DNA from: Topomyia yanbarensis
Lineage: Eukaryota; Arthropoda; Insecta; Diptera; Culicidae
Length of the DNA stretch: 64,000 nucleotides
Assembly: GCF_030247195.1 (NCBI RefSeq)
Contig: NC_080672.1
Coordinates: forward strand, 310,566,627 to 310,630,626
Reading direction: 5' to 3'
Shown: piece by piece, positions 36,810 to 46,059 of the stretch
Numbering within the stretch: the stretch's first letter is position 1
Layout of the letters: every line of letters starts with the position of its first letter
Program-made: the position numbers and the translations under genes
The notes under the pieces: generated by a model
Databases searched by the model: none
What the model was told of the DNA's origin: nothing
The model's input: the letters and a program-made list of their open reading frames with translations, nothing else

Positions 36810-37124
36810 CAAGCACTAGCAAGCAGCCAGTCCAGCGAAGGAAAGCAGTTGGCAATAGCGACGGACGGAAAAAGTGCCCCAGCTACTGGTGACTCATCGG
36901 AACTGTCGCCCTGCCAGAATTTCGCCCCAACTAAAGGGCAACAGAGTAGGCTATCGTTCCAGCGTCTGGGTCGTGAGATTGTGCAGGACTGCAAAGTTGA
37001 GCTACGCTTACAAAGCTCAGTCGTAATGATGCCCCGAGAAGACAACGATGCCTACTTGGTCGGTTTGTTCGAGAATGCAAAATAGTGCTTTCTAGCTCAC
37101 CGTGTCCGCGGGGAGTGCGTCTGA
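36810..37124 (+). pseudogene. Histone H3-derived pseudogene, copy 3
   Basis: Nearly identical to copy 2 (a Gln for Lys change in SPCKNF and a silent change in KVE are the obvious ones). It has the same missing start, stop, deletion and downstream stem-loop. Its cassette is cut short at about 37530. Confidence 0.75.
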
Positions 37125-37152
37125 ATTATGCTCCCGCAATAAAACAATAAAC

Positions 37153-37168
37153 GGTTCTTTACAGGACC
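37153..37168 (+). promoter_or_regulatory. Histone-type 3' stem-loop (cassette 3)
   Basis: Identical to those of cassettes 1 and 2. Confidence 0.75.
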
Positions 37169-37569
37169 AATTAATTGTGTTCTAATAAGAGTTAAACTGA
37201 AATTTACATTTTATGGTGTATAACAATTTTCAGCAAGTAGGTTAGAAATACGATATGTGGATAGAAAGAGAATTTAAATTATCCTCTCGCTCGTTTTCGC
37301 GCACTGCTTTTCCATTCCTTTCTGCTGCTAATACATCATAACTAAAACGAATGTGCGTGTTCACCCACCATCCTATGGCCAGTGTTGCCACAATTGCATG
37401 TTGCTATTACACTTTGAATTATTTTATCGATTCTCTCTAGTGTTGATAAAATATAGAACGTGCAAAGTACACTAGTCGCTTGCTTTTATTCGAACTTTTT
37501 GGCAGCCTCCTTTGATTAACTGCATAAATCATTAGATTTAAATTAACATCTCGAAGTGAAGTCACGATG

Positions 37570-37606
37570 CTCCGGTTATGTCACAGACATTACCCACCCA
37601 TCTTTT
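37570..37606 (+). repeat. Recurrent terminal-like motif, copy 1
   Basis: CTCCGGTTATGTCACAGACA followed by TTACCCACCCATCTTTTT. Also at 37974-38010 and 45997-46034. Copies 1 and 2 share about 40 further bases upstream (cattagattt..attaac). It sits where the histone-derived cassettes end and may be a Helentron-family terminus. Confidence 0.6.
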
Positions 37607-37973
37607 TTTTAGTTTAGTAGAGCGAATGCGAACTACGATCGCTCTCTCGCTTGCTTGTTTTCGGGCCATGTGCCTTTTCTTTCCTTTCTGCTACTAATAC
37701 TAGCATAATCAAAACGAATGTGCGTCTTCCCACCATCCATTTACAGAGCAGTGTTGCCAAACGCGTTTTCATTTTTTCATCAATAACATTTCAACTATAT
37801 ATTCAAAGAATGCTGTAGATTCGAAAAAAAGAAAAATAGTTGGTGATGGAAAAGAATTTCCAATTAGAATTTTTAACCATAATTATAACGAATCATTTGA
37901 AAATTTCACATGCAAATGTAATTTCGTTGCATATCATTAGATTTGGATTAACGTCACAAGTGTAGTTACGACA

Positions 37974-38010
37974 CTCCGATTATGTCGCAGACATTACCCA
38001 CCCATCTTTT
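37974..38010 (+). repeat. Recurrent terminal-like motif, copy 2
   Basis: CTCCGATTATGTCGCAGACA followed by TTACCCACCCATCTTTT; lies about 220 bases before the TATA-like box of the ORF at 38300. Confidence 0.6.
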
Positions 38011-38229
38011 AATGTAGAATATTTAATCTAGAAATCAGAAATTTTCGGAAATTTGTTATCGATATTTAAATATCGGTTTTTGTTTTGCAAATAGAGAAAA
38101 AATTCTGATATTTCAGAAATTCAGTGAGCATGGCAATCCTGTCAGCAAACGAAAGCCGCACCAAAAAAGAATGAGAAAATATTTTTCGTTGTGATGCAAA
38201 AGGCGGGCCTTCCATCAACTTTGCAAATG

Positions 38230-38240
38230 TTATAAAAAGA
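38230..38240 (+). promoter_or_regulatory. TATA-like box upstream of the Arg/Glu-rich ORF
   Basis: gttataaaaag, about 70 bases before the ATG at 38300, in a position suitable for a start near 38260. It is the only clear TATA-like box in front of the Helentron region. Confidence 0.45.
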
Positions 38241-38299
38241 ATGAACATCGACTCAGTAGCTATTCATTTTGGACTTGGCTAACGAGTGAGTCGTATCAA

Positions 38300-38680
38300 A
38301 TGGCACGATCTCGTTCTTTGAACGCTAAGTATGCGGCAAGTTACCGCAAGCGGAAGAGGCAGGTGCCTCCATCGACCTGTGAAGGAGAGGAAGGAGAGCC
38401 GAGTCGCTTTTCGAGGCGAGTAGAGCAGCAGCAGGAAGGAGGACCGAGTCGCCGTGTGGGGCGAGTGGAGATGGATGGACAGACGAGACGAGCGGAGGAG
38501 GAAGAAGTGGAAGTGGTGCCAAGTCCGTTGGCACAGACGAGGCGAGCGGAGGAGGAAGAAGTGGATGAACGAACGAGTGTCGAAGTGGTGCCAAGTCCGT
38601 TGGCTTCAGGAGCAAGCGCGATTCGTGAAGAACACTCGATTGGATGCATTACTGGTATGTTCTATTTATTTATTGGTTAA
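38300..38680 (+). CDS. Arg/Glu-rich ORF, probable first exon of the Helentron gene
   Basis: Read without splicing, this is a 126-codon protein: a basic start (MARSRSLNAKYAASYRKRKR), a Glu/Gln/Arg-rich middle, and two copies each of TRRAEEEEV and EVVPSPLA that came from a short tandem duplication. Helitron and Helentron transposases of insects often begin with a charged Arg/Glu-rich region before the first Cys motif. A consensus 5' splice site, G|GTATGT, lies at 38654/38655. Joining it to the acceptor attatag ending at 40697 keeps the frame and places the ATG at 40700 as the next codon but one. I therefore favour an exon at 38300-38654 with a 2,043-bp intron. Alternative: an independent small gene ending at 38680. 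Confidence 0.5.
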   Translation: MARSRSLNAKYAASYRKRKRQVPPSTCEGEEGEPSRFSRRVEQQQEGGPSRRVGRVEMDGQTRRAEEEEVEVVPSPLAQTRRAEEEEVDERTSVEVVPSPLASGASAIREEHSIGCITGMFYLFIG

Positions 38681-39125
38681 TAGTACAGACTTTACACACA
38701 GACTAGCAAAGTGTCACAAAATTGCAGCCAAACGCACTGTCAAAAAGTGCAGCCAAACGAGCAAGTTTTTCATGTAAAAGTAGGCTTGTATATATTCATG
38801 GTTGCTAGTATAACTGTTTTTGTCTCCGCAAGTCTGTTTGTAATGAGTCTGTAGTTAACAGTTATTTAAGAAAGTTCGTTCAAACACAACGTTACACTCA
38901 TGTAGTGATACTATTACATTCGCTTGCTACATTTCAATACCAGGCGTTAAGACATTCCTATGACATTGTATATTTATTGGGGATTTAATTGGGTTGGTCA
39001 TTCGCCATTATCCTATGATATTATCTAAATGTCTTATAAGTGATATCATTTATTCTCGAATTAAAATCAAATGTTTGTGAATCAATTGTTAAACGGTATC
39101 ATTGCTTCGTTCCCAAAACAGTATA

Positions 39126-39318
39126 TTCTGGTTGCAGTTGAAAATCGAAATAGTGAACTTGCGCCTTTCGATTTTTTTTTCCTATTTTCAGCGTGTGGAA
39201 CTAAAGCGCACCTGGTGTAAATAATGCACAAGTTGATTCTCTAGCATGTTCACAAGATGCGCTTTAGTTGCCCACTCTGCAAATAGGAAAAAACGAAACG
39301 ATTCAACTGCAACTAGAA
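39126..39318. mobile_element. Hairpin MITE with TA duplication
   Basis: The left arm TTCTGGTTGCAGTTGAAA and the complement of the right arm, TTCTAGTTGCAGTTGAAT, are inverted. The match continues through a TTTTTTCCTATTT-like block and AACTAAAGCGCA to a small loop. TA flanks both sides (39124-39125, 39319-39320). Confidence 0.75.
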
Positions 39319-39866
39319 TACAAAACTAGCGCGCAAATTTCGACACAGAAAAAATATTGGTGAGAGTAAGAGATTTCATGAGAAACCGGCCGACTGCAAA
39401 ATATGACCAACTTTGCAGTTTTGTTCGGTTTATGAATCTTCATGATTTTTTCTGGCAATTGCATTATTTTGATACAAGAGCAAATTTTCAAAAGGGCGTA
39501 AACGTTTATAGGTACACTAATTTCCAAAATTTTTTGGTCGATTATTCTATTTTATACAGCAAAACTATCTGAGAATGAGTTAAAGGGAAGGAATATTTCT
39601 ATACGAAAAAATATGTACTGAAAAAAATGTGTCATTTCACAAAACAATGTATATTCAAAATTTAAATGCAAAAAACCCATTTTTTTGAATTTTCATATTT
39701 TGTTCAACAAACATTTAAGGAGAAAAGAAACATTTTGAATGAGTATGCATGATGGAGAACTAATCAGTAAAAAGTTTTTCTAACAATATATTTATAGATG
39801 CTTTTAAATTTCATACTAATTTTATACAGAATATATTTCTAGGTATTTTAAATCAAAATGCTTTAA

Positions 39867-40064
39867 GGTTGGAGAAACAATAGGCAAAATTCGAAAACGA
39901 AAACAGCAGTTTTTTTCCACACCGAGAGTTAGATTTTCATAAAAATCAATCAGCAGTACTGTAACAACATTTTTCATAAGCTGATTGATTTTTATAGAGA
40001 TCTAACACTCGGTGTGGAAAAATTGCTTTTTTCATTTTCGATTTTGGCGATTCTCTCTCCAACA
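39867..40064. mobile_element. Hairpin MITE with TTAA flanks
   Basis: The left arm GGTTGGAGAAACAATAGGC is inverted against the right complement TGTTGGAGAGAGAATCGCC. The match continues through TCCACACCGAG and TAAAAATCAATCAGC to a loop of about 30 bases. TTAA on both sides (39863-39866, 40065-40068) is the insertion signature of piggyBac-type elements, though the ends are not canonical for that family. Confidence 0.7.
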
Positions 40065-40699
40065 TTAACAAAAATCTTCCAAAATGGCATAGTTTTCGAG
40101 ATATTTGGAATTTTGTTCTAACAAAAATAATTCGTGTTATTATGCCCTTTTAAAAAGTTATTCGCGTTACCCCATCATAAAATGTCAACCATCTAACGTT
40201 TATCGTTTTAAAGGCGTAAAAGAAATATTTTCAGTGTATTTGGATCACGAAGAAACTTTCAATAAAGATTTCCTAACAACTTTTGGCATTTTTTTGTAAT
40301 TCATACTACAGTGAAGACCTGATTTTATCAGCATCCGATTTTATCAGCTTCCGTTTTTGTCTACCCCCGATTTTATCACGAATCAAGTTGATTTCGAGTA
40401 AATCCTTTCTTTAGAATGTTTTTCTTATCATAGAGATCCGAAATATGTAAAAATGAAAATTTCAATTTTTTTTAAATTTTGCGCTGTCAGACCCCCAATC
40501 CAGTTAAAACTTAATTGCGAAATACAATATAGTGTGTGTAGTATGCGAAGCTACCGGGGATTTCTAAAAAAGTAGAACATGTGCGTTTGTTTGATCGTTG
40601 AAATTCATCTCTACGTTTATGGGAAATATTTTAATTTACATTATCTACTTAAAAATGTTAGTTCCAACTATTGATTGTTATTATTATTTAATTATAGAT

Positions 40700-43600
40700 A
40701 TGGTGCGTATCTATGAAAGGGCTAGCAAAGAACTAAAAAGGCGATTTACTGATAACGATTTTGGTGTAGCGTGTAGCGTTTGCGACCGTTTATGGTTCGA
40801 AAGTGATTTAAAAACGATCAGCAGTGTAGAGGAAAATGTACTCAGAATGGGATCTTTTGAATCTGCGGAGGGGTTCAGGGTTTGTCAGACATGTCGTAGC
40901 AGTTTGAAGCGTGGCATAGTGCCAAAGCTGGCTACAACGAATGGATTTGTATATCCAGTTCGTCCTGCGGGTTTACCTCCTCTCGATCCCATTAGTGAAA
41001 GATTGATTTCTCCACGATTACCTTTTATGCAAATCCGACGTTTACGTCATGCTGCAGGTAGTCATTCAATAATGGGCCAGATTATTAATGTACCAGTGGA
41101 TGTACCTGATATGATTCGCGTACTCCCAAGAAACATTGATGACGATTATGCGTTCAATGTTAGTATAAAGAAGCATTTAATTCACAAATCTTCTTATTTA
41201 AATGGGTTTATAAAGAAGAATACAGTGAATAAGTGGCTCGAGTATCTTGTTGATACTCCGTTATATCGTAGATATGGCATAGTTATCAATCAAGATCAGT
41301 TGAATGGGCTTGATCAACCATCGTCAGCACTTTCTGAAGCTGACGAGTTGGAAACCATCGATACTTCGAGCGACTATGAGTTATTGATTGGGCAACAACA
41401 AACGCTTCTTTGGAATGAGGACAAGTGTTTGGAGATTGCACCCGGCCAGAACAGAGTACCTTTGTCATTAATTTTTGATGAATTTGGGGAGGAACTTTCT
41501 TTTCCTGATATTTATTTTGGACATCCACGTTCCTTTAAAGCTGATGTTCATGTAACCGCCTTTATGATGGCTACAAGTGAACTTAGACGTCGCGATAGAC
41601 GAGGTGCAAAACCACAACATTTACTTTATATGGCCGTAAAAATACTTCGCCTTCGTGTTTCTGATGGTTTGCAAAATACATTTAAATGTATGGGAACTGC
41701 AAATATTACCCGTGCGATGTTGAAGGATCGAAATTTCTTGGAGACTTGCATTGAGCGTAACTTGTCATTTCTCAAGTCTATCCCCAATTCAGTCCAATAT
41801 TGGCAACAACGCAAACGTGATGTCTTTGCCATGATTCGTCAACTTGGCCGACCAACAGCGTTCATGACATTGAGTGCTAATGAAACTCGATGGCCTAATT
41901 TGTTGAGAATTTTGCATAAACTTTCCGGTGAGCATAATATCGACTTAACAGATCCCATTGATCAATTAAGTGCTCTTCAGCGAACTATGCTTGTTAATGA
42001 GGATCCTGTAACCTGTTGCATTTATTTTAACAGGTTGGTTGATACTTTAATGAACATACTCTCTTCTCGACGATATAGTCCGTTTGGTGAGTATTATGTG
42101 GTTGATTATTTCAAACGAATAGAGTTTCAGCACCGTGGTAGTCCACATGCTCACATATTGCTGTGGTTAAATAATGATCCTCAAGAAACAAATTCAGAAA
42201 ATATGCCTGCTACAGTGGAACTTATAGATTTTCTATGTTCTGTTAGTGCCAATGGCAATCAGATTCATAAACATACATTTACGTGTTACAAGCGGAATGA
42301 AAAACAATGTCGGTTCAATATCCCTTATTGGCCCATGGATCGAACTAGAATTTTGTTGCCGATGGCATCGAATAATTCGCGCCGTAATCAGCTAACATCA
42401 AAAGCAAGGCAAATGCGCGAAATATTGAATATTAAGGTATATGCAACACTGGATGACTATCTTTCTGACTGCAATTGTTCGTACGATAACTATTTGGATG
42501 TTATTCGTGCTTCTTTGCAACGACCCACAGTTCTTTTGAAACGATGCATGGAAGAATTATGGACTAATCCATACCATCCATGGGTTGCCAACGAACTACA
42601 GTCGAACATGGATCTTCAATTTATTATGGACGAATATTCATGTGCTGCGTATGTAGTTGAATATGTAAACAAAACAAATAGAGGCATTAGTAGCTTGCAT
42701 CTTGAATTAGTCAAGTTACAAGAAGAATACCCTGATCAAGATTACGCTGCCCTACTGAAGAAGGTCAGTATTAAAATGCTGAATTCAGTAGAAATGTGTG
42801 CCCAGGAAGCTGCTTGGTATTTACTACGGCAGCCAATGTCAGAAGCCAGCAGACAAGTTGAATTTATACCAACAATGTGGCCACATGAACGTATAAAATC
42901 TAGAAAACACACAAAACAAATGGACGAGGAAGGCATCGATGATGATTCGACCGATGTGTGGACGCTGAACATAATACAGAAATATGAGAAGCGCGAGGGT
43001 CTCGTAAATATTTGTTTAGCAGATTTTGTAGCGTGTTACACGAAGGATAAAAGTAGTAGTAACACATATAAACAACGAAGTATACCTCGAGTAATCCGGT
43101 GGAGAAAATATAAAATGACAGAATTAAACGATTACAAGCGTGAAATGGTACTTCTATTTCTACCATTCCGGAATGAAACTTGCGATATTCTTGATCGTAA
43201 CAAATTCATTGACTTGTATAACCAAAACGAAACTTTCATATTGAACAAATTGAAACAATATGATTGTGATATTAATCTCGAACAAGTCGTCGAGGAATAT
43301 CTTCGTATAACTGAAGAAAGTGAAAGTGACGATCTTCAAAATGCAGCCAACGAGAAACACAATGAATTCGTACGGGCTATTATCATGGAGCCCAACGATG
43401 ACGATATTGAACAATTGCCTAGTGGTGCTCTAGCAGCGGTCGTTAAGAAACGTACCAATGTTATGAGTAAGCAAGACTATTGTGCTCTAGTCAGGACTAC
43501 AAATGTAGAACAACGAAGTTTGATTTTACATTTAATTGATATCTTGCACAGCTTCGACGGAACGAACACACCTTTGCAGATATTTTTCACTGGTCCTGCA

Positions 43601-45682
43601 GGATGTGGTAAAACGTTTACACTTCGCATACTGATGGAGACATATAATCGTTTCAGTCAGGCACATAATTCACTGAAAAATGCATATGTTGCTTGTGCAT
43701 CTACGGGCAAAGCCGCTGTAGCTATTGGTGGCACCACAGTGCATTCCGCTTTTCGCATTACAATGGCTCGCAGAAATAATTCAAAACTTGGGTTTGAAAC
43801 TCTTCAACTGTATCGTAATGCTTTTAATGGCGTTAAAGCGATCACTATTGATGAAGTTAGTATGATAGGTGCAGATGTGCTAAATATCATTCACTCTCGG
43901 TTGCAAGATATCACCGGAAACTATGACGATCCGTTTGGCGGAATTCACCTCATATTTTGTGGCGATCTTCGTCAATTACCACCTGTCAATGCTCGACCAG
44001 TTTACAAATCATGTAGAAACTCTATTCATGGTCCTGTGCTGTGGCAGTCCCTGAATTTCTTTCCATTAAAGCAAGTTATGCGGCAATCCGATATTCAATT
44101 TTCCACTATTCTCACTAAAATTGGCAATGGCGAGACACTTACAGACTCAGAAACTGAGCGGATTGAGAGTCGATTCCGAACAGCCGAGTGGTGTAGGCAA
44201 AATGTACCGAATGCTATACGTCTCTTCCATCGCAACATTGATGTAGAAACGTACAATACTGAAACATTACGCGATCGGGAGGGTTACGATTTTATTGTAG
44301 ACGATATTTTCACAGGCTACACGAACGCTGAACAGTTAGCAAGCGCTCGTAGTAAAGTTCATAAAATGAGCGTTGTGGAAACAGGTGGTCTACCTTATTT
44401 ATTGCGATTAACGACCGGAATGCCCTATATGATCACCACCAACATTGACGTTGAAGATGGGATGGTTAATGGTGCTATAGGGGAACTCAAATTCATTGAG
44501 CACTGCGATGATGATTCGGGTGAACGAATTATCCGACTATGGATGAAATTTGAAAGTGATATTATCGGTGCCACTTTGAAAATAAAATCTCGTCCTTTAG
44601 TGTACTCTAAACCAGCTCAGTTGCAATTTGGTTGGGTTCCTATTATAAAGCGATCGGCCAGCATTAAGCTTGGTAAGATCACTTGCAAACGAGTTCAATT
44701 TCCGGTCGTTAGTGCGTGTGCGCTTACAGTACACAAATCGCAGGGAGGTACATTCTCTGAAGTTGTATTTGACTACGACAAAGGTCTAGAACAACAATTG
44801 GTTTATGTTGGGCTGTCACGAGTCACATCAATGGATGGGCTTTATTTGACTAACTCGAAAAATAATTTCAAATTTAATCATTGCAAGGGTAGTAATTCAC
44901 CCCGTATTGCTGAACTGAGAACAGAGCTTGTACGTCTTTCAAATCATCAGCTGCCGACGATTAGTGGTGTATTGCTGGATTTCATTGAAACGGTAAATCA
45001 TAGTTGTAGCTTAGTAAGTCACAATGTACAAAGTTTACAAGCTCATTCGTTAGATATTTCAACTGATAATTTACTAACCAAAGTTGATATTTTAGCCCTC
45101 AGTGAGACGTGGTTGAACAATTGTTCTACTGTGGATATAAAGGGTTTTAGTTGTATTGCTGAATCCAAGCGCCCCCATTCTAGAGCTGGTGGTGTTGCAA
45201 TTTATCAGAGAACCTCTGCATCTCCTATGGCTGTTGTTCATGAAATCGAACAAGTTAGTGAGGAGTATGATGGGAATTTATCTTTGGCTGATAATAACGG
45301 TGACATTTGTGCAACGGAAATTTTGCTAAAAGGTACTAAAACGTTGCTGGTTGCTATATACATTTCACCAGATACAACTTATAAAGAAAAGCAATTTTTC
45401 GTTACACGTAATTTATTTCCATACGCTCGAAAAAATGTTCCAATGGTCGTTTCAGGCGACTTCAACATAGATGTTTCAAAACAAGAGAATTTGAAATTTG
45501 TTCATTTCATGAATGAATGTCTCAAGCTTCGTTTGATCTCTGATCCATCACAAGCAACTACACTTGCAGGCACATGCATTGATCTTGTATTTGTCAAAAA
45601 CGTCAATGCAGAAACCCGAAGATATATTTCGTACTTTTCATATCACAGACCAATACTTTCTTTAATTGATCCAGTGGTTTAA
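40700..45682 (+). CDS. Helentron transposase: Rep (HUH) nuclease, PIF1-type helicase and AP-like endonuclease in one intact ORF
   Basis: Encodes the rolling-circle transposition protein: Rep nicks and joins DNA, the helicase unwinds it. The product from the ATG at 40700 is 1,660 aa without interruption. Order: a Cys-rich N-domain (CSVCDRLWF at 25, later CQTCRSS); the Helitron-like N-domain; HUH motif H-A-H at 483-485 in HRGSPHAH; catalytic-Tyr region Y651-x3-Y655-VNK; Walker A GPAGCGKT at 965-972; Walker B D1051-E1052; CGDLRQLPP; HKSQG at about 1345; YVGLSR. From about 1430 there is an exonuclease/endonuclease/phosphatase domain (SETW at 1468, GDFN at 1586, HRP at 1649). The C-terminal endonuclease distinguishes Helentrons from plain Helitrons. 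The frame is open upstream from about 40598 without a better start, and an attatag acceptor sits just before the ATG. All key motifs are intact, suggesting recent activity. Confidence 0.9.
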   Translation: MVRIYERASKELKRRFTDNDFGVACSVCDRLWFESDLKTISSVEENVLRMGSFESAEGFRVCQTCRSSLKRGIVPKLATTNGFVYPVRPAGLPPLDPISERLISPRLPFMQIRRLRHAAGSHSIMGQIINVPVDVPDMIRVLPRNIDDDYAFNVSIKKHLIHKSSYLNGFIKKNTVNKWLEYLVDTPLYRRYGIVINQDQLNGLDQPSSALSEADELETIDTSSDYELLIGQQQTLLWNEDKCLEIAPGQNRVPLSLIFDEFGEELSFPDIYFGHPRSFKADVHVTAFMMATSELRRRDRRGAKPQHLLYMAVKILRLRVSDGLQNTFKCMGTANITRAMLKDRNFLETCIERNLSFLKSIPNSVQYWQQRKRDVFAMIRQLGRPTAFMTLSANETRWPNLLRILHKLSGEHNIDLTDPIDQLSALQRTMLVNEDPVTCCIYFNRLVDTLMNILSSRRYSPFGEYYVVDYFKRIEFQHRGSPHAHILLWLNNDPQETNSENMPATVELIDFLCSVSANGNQIHKHTFTCYKRNEKQCRFNIPYWPMDRTRILLPMASNNSRRNQLTSKARQMREILNIKVYATLDDYLSDCNCSYDNYLDVIRASLQRPTVLLKRCMEELWTNPYHPWVANELQSNMDLQFIMDEYSCAAYVVEYVNKTNRGISSLHLELVKLQEEYPDQDYAALLKKVSIKMLNSVEMCAQEAAWYLLRQPMSEASRQVEFIPTMWPHERIKSRKHTKQMDEEGIDDDSTDVWTLNIIQKYEKREGLVNICLADFVACYTKDKSSSNTYKQRSIPRVIRWRKYKMTELNDYKREMVLLFLPFRNETCDILDRNKFIDLYNQNETFILNKLKQYDCDINLEQVVEEYLRITEESESDDLQNAANEKHNEFVRAIIMEPNDDDIEQLPSGALAAVVKKRTNVMSKQDYCALVRTTNVEQRSLILHLIDILHSFDGTNTPLQIFFTGPAGCGKTFTLRILMETYNRFSQAHNSLKNAYVACASTGKAAVAIGGTTVHSAFRITMARRNNSKLGFETLQLYRNAFNGVKAITIDEVSMIGADVLNIIHSRLQDITGNYDDPFGGIHLIFCGDLRQLPPVNARPVYKSCRNSIHGPVLWQSLNFFPLKQVMRQSDIQFSTILTKIGNGETLTDSETERIESRFRTAEWCRQNVPNAIRLFHRNIDVETYNTETLRDREGYDFIVDDIFTGYTNAEQLASARSKVHKMSVVETGGLPYLLRLTTGMPYMITTNIDVEDGMVNGAIGELKFIEHCDDDSGERIIRLWMKFESDIIGATLKIKSRPLVYSKPAQLQFGWVPIIKRSASIKLGKITCKRVQFPVVSACALTVHKSQGGTFSEVVFDYDKGLEQQLVYVGLSRVTSMDGLYLTNSKNNFKFNHCKGSNSPRIAELRTELVRLSNHQLPTISGVLLDFIETVNHSCSLVSHNVQSLQAHSLDISTDNLLTKVDILALSETWLNNCSTVDIKGFSCIAESKRPHSRAGGVAIYQRTSASPMAVVHEIEQVSEEYDGNLSLADNNGDICATEILLKGTKTLLVAIYISPDTTYKEKQFFVTRNLFPYARKNVPMVVSGDFNIDVSKQENLKFVHFMNECLKLRLISDPSQATTLAGTCIDLVFVKNVNAETRRYISYFSYHRPILSLIDPVV

Positions 45683-45990
45683 TTTCAAATGTAAACAACG
45701 CTTGAAAAATTATAACCGGTTGACGACCTACACCTACACCAATCATGTCAGAATCGCCTCCTGGACAACAGCTAAGCCCGGAAATAGTAAGAAGTCAGAA
45801 GCATCCAACGAGAATCGAAGCCAGCGCATCTCCCCCACCAAGGCCAACAACGCCAACAAAAACGGTCCTTTTCAGGACCACCATCATTTTTGTAAAGAAT
45901 AATTTGAAATATTCCTCGCCCAAATCACCTTCTGTCCGAAAATTCCAATGAATATCAACATATTTGAAGAACGTGTTCCTTATGTATTCT
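45683..45990 (+). other. Helentron 3' flank or captured histone-gene remnant
   Basis: Between the Helentron stop and the terminal motif lies a GC-richer stretch (45720-45890). It contains an ATG at 45745 and is open in two frames for about 70 codons, reading across the stem-loop, so it is not a proper histone ORF. Lys/Ser/Pro-rich translation (for example TTAKPGNSKKSEAS) is reminiscent of an H1 tail but too short to assign. Confidence 0.35.
45864..45879 (+). terminator. Canonical histone-type 3' stem-loop after the Helentron ORF
   Basis: GGTCCTTTTCAGGACC is a perfect 6-bp stem with a TTTC loop, preceded by an A-rich flank (aacaaaaac) and followed by ACCA, as in animal replication-dependent histone genes. 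About 15 bases further, gtaaagaataa is purine-rich like a histone downstream element. It lies 182 bases after the Helentron stop codon. It could end the Helentron mRNA without poly(A), or be a captured histone-gene end. Confidence 0.75.
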
Positions 45991-45996
45991 ACATCT

Positions 45997-46034
45997 CTCC
46001 GGTTATGTCGCAGACATTACCCACCCATCTTTTT
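45997..46034 (+). repeat. Recurrent terminal-like motif, copy 3
   Basis: CTCCGGTTATGTCGCAGACA followed by TTACCCACCCATCTTTTT, matching the copies at 37570 and 37974. It probably lies at or near the 3' edge of the Helentron. Confidence 0.6.
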
Positions 46035-46059
46035 TCAATAGCGATCATTGTTACTATTT

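Larger units (their letters stand above)
34400..37530 (+). repeat. Three tandem ~1.09-kb cassettes derived from a histone H3 gene
   Basis: The cassettes repeat with a period of 1,092 then 1,087 bp, measured at the ORF stops 34906, 35998 and 37085. Copies 2 and 3 are nearly identical; copy 1 is more diverged and alone keeps a clear TATA box (tatataaata, about 34584). Each cassette has a promoter-like arm, a damaged H3-like body, a histone stem-loop, and then an inverted version of the promoter-like arm (for example 35120-35200 versus 35575-35660). A fourth partial arm lies at 37625-37730. The third cassette stops at the junction with the terminal motif at 37570. Confidence 0.8.

Noticed and set aside
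34630..37085. A functional H3 variant such as a centromeric histone
   Set aside because: No in-frame ATG, a stop before the C-terminal part, and a deleted segment shared by all three copies.
38325..38649. Minus-strand ORFs of 96 and 102 codons over the Arg/Glu-rich ORF
   Set aside because: Shadows caused by its purine-rich composition; they lack any supporting signal.
40598..40699. In-frame upstream extension of the Helentron ORF as coding
   Set aside because: It opens at a TTG, is AT-rich and hydrophobic unlike the family N-terminus, and a splice acceptor sits directly before the ATG at 40700.
42742..43414. Minus-strand ORFs inside the Helentron coding region
   Set aside because: Shadows of the 1,660-codon frame, which carries all the recognised motifs.
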